From: Bradysia coprophila
Lineage: Eukaryota > Arthropoda > Insecta > Diptera > Sciaridae
Length of the DNA stretch: 64,000 nt
Assembly: GCF_014529535.1 (NCBI RefSeq)
Contig: NW_023503339.1
Location: 186,001 to 250,000 of the forward strand
Direction: 5' to 3'
In this document: piece by piece, positions 60,346 through 64,000 of the stretch
Layout: each line of letters begins with the position of its first letter
How positions within the stretch are numbered: position 1 is the stretch's first letter
The notes under the pieces: generated by a model
The model's input: the letters and a program-made list of their open reading frames with translations, nothing else
Database searches by the model: none
Told to the model about the DNA's origin: nothing
Made by a program: the position numbers and the translations under genes

Positions 60346-61958
60346 AACAGTTCAAATGGGTGGTATGGGCTTCCAAATCTGGATACACTCAGAGTCGATC
60401 ATTTTATTTTGCTTCCACTTTTGTCCTTTTCGTTATTAACACTTTTTTAATTCTAATTTTTACTGGATTAACCTATCAAACGTTTCTTAACCATATGTTG
60501 TTCAGTTCCCTAACCTTTCTCACAATGATTTTTACTATCAGATCTATTCACGGTGAGCTTTAAAATTTTTTTATTCGACCTCTCGTGCACATGGGATATT
60601 TTTATGGGAATGTGCTCAGGGGCCTCCCAGGATGACGAAATGACTATTCCCAAAATGTTTCGATGGGAAAATTTTTAATTAGATCGATTTTTCGTTTTTT
60701 TGTGACCTGCGGGCAGCTTCGAAGACTGTTTGGACCCTACTGGTGACTCGTTTGAACACAAAAATATAGTTGCTGTTTAGCCTGAGATGTAAGCTTCACA
60801 GCGATACCAATCATGACATTCATGACTACCAACAAACATCTTGTATGAGGCATAGTCATTCAACTAGATGCCTGCGAATTTCAAAGGCTGTATCACACGT
60901 GGATGATTTCTATTTTGTCTCAAAAAGTATGTTTAGTTATTTTACATCAGTTAATGCAACTTTTTTGAAGAGGTAAATGTTTTACTTCATTTTATGTTAC
61001 ATCCATTTTGCTGTATAAGACCTCATTGATAAAAGCTTTACGTTTATTTATGCAGTTTTTACGGATAACAGATAATAGTTGTCACAGCTATTTATTTATT
61101 TGGTGCCAAATGTAAAAAGTTTCGGCACACGTGCTGCAACTTTTCTACTATAAAATACATAATTTGCAGTTGATAAATTATGGAACTAAACCAATAAAAT
61201 AATTAGCAAAAATAAAATGTGTTGGTTTTACGAAACTTAAATTTGAAAGCTATAAAATGAACCTCGTATACCGTCTTATCGGCGAGAATAAAATTTAATT
61301 TAAAAATAAAATCAACTAAATGTAGGCAGTAAAACAAAATTGAATTTAAATTTGTGTCACCATTTGTGTGTGTAACTGAGTTAGAACCGGTATGGAAATG
61401 TGAATGTGTTGACGCTCAGTTGGGATCGATTTTATCGGGAACAGTGATGAGTGATGCTTTTATTCTTTGAGGCCAAACTGTATTAGTATACCCTAACATA
61501 AGATCTCGGATAAGATATTCTTTGCGTGTGTGCCAATTGAATTATACTAAGTTGATTCGGGCAAATTAATAATAAAAATGACAAAAGATTTGCTTTAATT
61601 ATCTATTCCATTTTATATAATAACAAAAATTATTTTATTGGTTTTTTATTACTTTAAATATAAAAATATTCCAAAAATGTGGACGAATGTCAACTTAAAT
61701 GTTTCTAAAAATAGGCTTTATTACAGGCATTCGATCGTTGTGGCTCATGTTCATTTCATAAATGCGTCAAAAATTTAACAAAACGCAAAAAAAAGATTTC
61801 TTAACAGCTTTTTAAGTACATATCGTTTAAGGTACAACGTCGCACACTGGTCCCACAATTTCATTTGTTTTTGTTTTTTACGTTGCATATTTATCTGCAA
61901 TACCATAAAATTTGTTCGTTTAGAGCGATGTGAATCGGGTAGTATTACAGCAGAGTAT
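60346..61958. other. Non-coding, nothing supported
   Basis: A hydrophobic open frame overlapping the repeat end at 60336-60563 is not recognisable. The rest is AT-rich. Confidence 0.5.
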
Positions 61959-61971
61959 TGAAGCAAGATTT

Positions 61972-62267
61972 AATCGGACACCCAATAAAACGTCCTGTAG
62001 GAAGCAACGCGAAAACCGTATTGGACTGGAACCACGAGAATAGTATGCCGAAAATAAAATGGAAACGAACAGTAGTCGACGAATCGAGGAAAGCCGAGAA
62101 AGAATAGACGGAAGGAACTCGCCCAGAATCCGATGGCGACAATTTGTAGACTCACTATGCTTCCTCGAGGAGTAAGATGACAGATGATGATGAATGATGA
62201 TGCATGATGAATGATGATGATGATGAATGATGATGATGATGATGATGATGATGAATGATGATGATTA
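61972..62267 (+). mobile_element. 5'-truncated LINE (non-LTR retrotransposon) 3' end
   Basis: It encodes the last ~65 residues of a reverse-transcriptase ORF: IGHPIKRPVGSNAKTVLDWN, then KWKRTVVDE, and after one frameshift RIRWRQFVDSLCFLEE and a stop at 62173-62175. This follows the common insect LINE tail pattern GH-L-K-P ... LDWN ... W-RTV-E ... NR-RWR-FV-ALC. A GATGAATGATGATG microsatellite tail follows. The target duplication TGAAGCAAGATTT is perfect over 13 bp (61959-61971 and 62268-62280). An in-frame stop and a frameshift show it is dead. Confidence 0.9.
62176..62267 (+). repeat. GATGAATGATG microsatellite (LINE 3' tail)
   Basis: Repeated GATGAT and GATGAAT units run from the LINE stop codon to the right-hand target duplication. 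Confidence 0.9.
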
Positions 62268-62594
62268 TGAAGCAAGATTTTACTAATTACTATGACAAAT
62301 ACAAAACTATGTAGAAAATCGTGACGCCACCAATTATGAATCGAAGATTGTAGAAATACAAAATAGAACTACTATGTGTGTTATAACCCATAGTGTTGCC
62401 AAAAAACGCCATTCGTGAAAACCACCCCTCCCTAACTGCTATTTCTTTGGTGATAATGTCGCACACAGGTCTTGGTCTTGATATGGGTACATTCATTTGT
62501 TCCTTATATTACATTTTTATTTGAAATTTGATCAAAAATTTCGTTGAGAAGGATGCTACACTAGCCTCATATTATGTAAATTGAGTAGACCTTT

Positions 62595-62773
62595 TCAATG
62601 TACAGAATTTCGATTGCTATAACGATTTTTAGTGAAATAGACTCGTTCTAACTTTACAAAAGTAATACTACTTTGATGTGTGGTTGCGACGCTAACAAAA
62701 TAATTTTTGGTGTGTAAAGTTTTCGATAAGTACTTACCTGTGCAGGCAGGTAGACATTCACATGTGTAGTGTA
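62595..62773 (-). CDS. Possible DEG/ENaC (pickpocket-type) channel fragment
   Basis: After an acceptor (CATTCACAG) the minus strand is open for about 58 codons. It carries CECLPACT, the Cys-x-Cys-Leu-Pro-x-Cys signature found late in the extracellular domain of pickpocket channels, and about 32 residues later VYFTKNRY, resembling the VYF segment that precedes the second membrane helix. Further on (about 62424-62380) AFFGNTMG resembles the FFGGxMG start of that helix, but in a separate frame segment and followed by poorly matching sequence. No further exons are found upstream in the window. It is a fragment, a pseudogene, or a gene with missing or erroneous bases. The match rests on short motifs. 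Confidence 0.4.
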
Positions 62774-62786
62774 CTGTGAATGTCAC

Positions 62787-64000
62787 TAATTAGTTCAAAA
62801 TCCATTTTGTTTATTAAAATATTTCAATAACGTCAATGACTGTCAACTGATACGAGAGTTAGAGTTCAATCAGCAGACATTATATTGTGGATATTTCTAT
62901 TTATTTTGAATATTTTTAAAATATATAATCAAGAAACAGAATGTTCAGTGTGTAAATTTCGAAAAAAATGCATGTTCAAAACACCCTGTTGAAAACGAAC
63001 TGAGAACTACCAACTAGTTCCTTTAACAATTTCCTTCCAAGCGAAAAATCCAACCAGATTTTATTACAAAGTCGTTTATTTACTAGGAGAGTAATCAGAG
63101 CTTGAAAATATCTAGTTTGAAACTAGTTCGTTTACAACGACTTCATTGATGATAGGAAACGTTTTAAGACACGTCTGCCCCTTATCTATCATTTTTTTAT
63201 ACTGAGACGTTTAACTGAAAAGTCTTCGGTTTCTAGATTAATTCGATACAACCTTCGCGGTAGACGTTAACAAAGATGAACAAATTTGAAGCAGATGAAA
63301 ACATACCGATCATTTTTGACACACCCCGTCTCCGTATAAAATTAATAATTCAAGTACGTGAGGATTGAATTGGATTGAAATAGTTCGAAATATGATTTCG
63401 TTAACTTCTACACCGTAGCTCATTTTGCCTAAAGTTTCATTTTATGAATAATCTAGTGAACCACCAAGCTTCAACCTAAAAAACAATCCTTCATTCTTGA
63501 TAATATTCTGTCTAAAGATTACGATTCCCAACCTCTGGTCGGATATGAATTTCTAATTAATTAAAATGGTGACAGGATTTTTTTAAACCCGGCAGGTTAG
63601 AACCCAGTTTAAAAAAAAACTGTGGATGAAACCAGGTCGTTTTGTAGTCCAGACATCGTGAAGTTAGTTGCGTTTTTATAGATTCAGAAAATACAATCAC
63701 ATCTGAATCGATATCTAATGATATCGACCAACTGTTCGACTGATAACTCATCCAAATAAGTTTGGGATTTCATTACAAACTGGATAATGTTTGGTTGCAA
63801 AGTTCATCACTTAAAACAAAATACCTCGTATTTACCGTATTTACCTCAAATATATCGAACTCGTCTGGTCTGAAAGAGATAAATATTCGGATGACTATGA
63901 CGACATCTTTCATTTAGCGACCCTTCAGGTCCTCCTACCGAAAGATCATGGAATGAAGTCGCCTGCTTAATTAGAATCGGCTTTTACTACTTATGAAACT
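62787..64000. other. Non-coding, nothing supported
   Basis: AT-rich to the window end. The minus-strand open frame at 63557-63751 has no recognisable content. Confidence 0.5.

Noticed and set aside
62176..62267. Possible CRISPR-like or satellite array
   Set aside because: It is a simple GATGAT/GATGAAT microsatellite tail of a LINE, without spacers; the host is a eukaryote.
61970..62275. Minus-strand frame with a poly-His/Ser/Ile run
   Set aside because: It is the antisense of the LINE tail and its GATGAT microsatellite.

Overview
This 64 kb window is AT-rich, intron-containing animal DNA, most likely from an insect and probably a lower dipteran. Genes are split by short introns (mostly 60-100 bp) with canonical GT/AG borders. 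The recognisable proteins are insect-type: a secreted trypsin-like protease, an acyl-CoA desaturase, a TTC4/Dpit47 co-chaperone, mitochondrial PheRS and a TGN38-like protein. The species assignment is inference.

Layout. Positions 1-5851 are an error-laden, same-orientation copy of 21291-26696 and end at a run of 25 Ns (5852-5876). This copy carries broken protease exons and a broken desaturase 3' end, and I read it mainly as an assembly artefact. From 5877 to about 14.1 kb lies a compact gene cluster. It holds a TGN38/TGOLN2-like membrane protein gene (minus, luminal region crossed by several frameshifts), mitochondrial phenylalanyl-tRNA synthetase FARS2 (plus, three exons, complete) and a TTC4 homologue (minus, at least four exons). 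Two unrecognised plus-strand candidate coding pieces accompany them. From 14.5 to 20 kb there are mobile-element relics and featureless AT-rich DNA. A trypsin-like protease gene (plus, six exons) occupies 20541-22409. The acyl-CoA desaturase gene (minus, five coding exons) spans 26389-32366. Its first coding exon is preceded by a splice acceptor, so its promoter lies further right; a TATA box plus splice donor near 47.3-47.5 kb is one candidate.

The right half (32.4-64 kb) is gene-poor and holds repeats. There is a ~1.2 kb element with 18-bp terminal inverted repeats and an 8-bp target duplication (58946-60157). It is built of degenerate CCGGGAA-type repeats and carries a nested TTAA-flanked foldback MITE. 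It sits inside a dispersed repeat whose uninterrupted copy occurs at about 16.75-16.95 kb, giving a related empty site within the same window. A 5'-truncated LINE tail with a perfect 13-bp target duplication lies at 61959-62280. Next to it, on the minus strand, is a short piece resembling the C-terminal part of a pickpocket (DEG/ENaC) channel.

The genes do not form a pathway; they are ordinary neighbouring housekeeping and secretory genes. I found no convincing novel multi-gene system. The most informative signals are the duplicated noisy block, the nested transposon with its empty site, and the clustered frameshifts in otherwise well-conserved genes.
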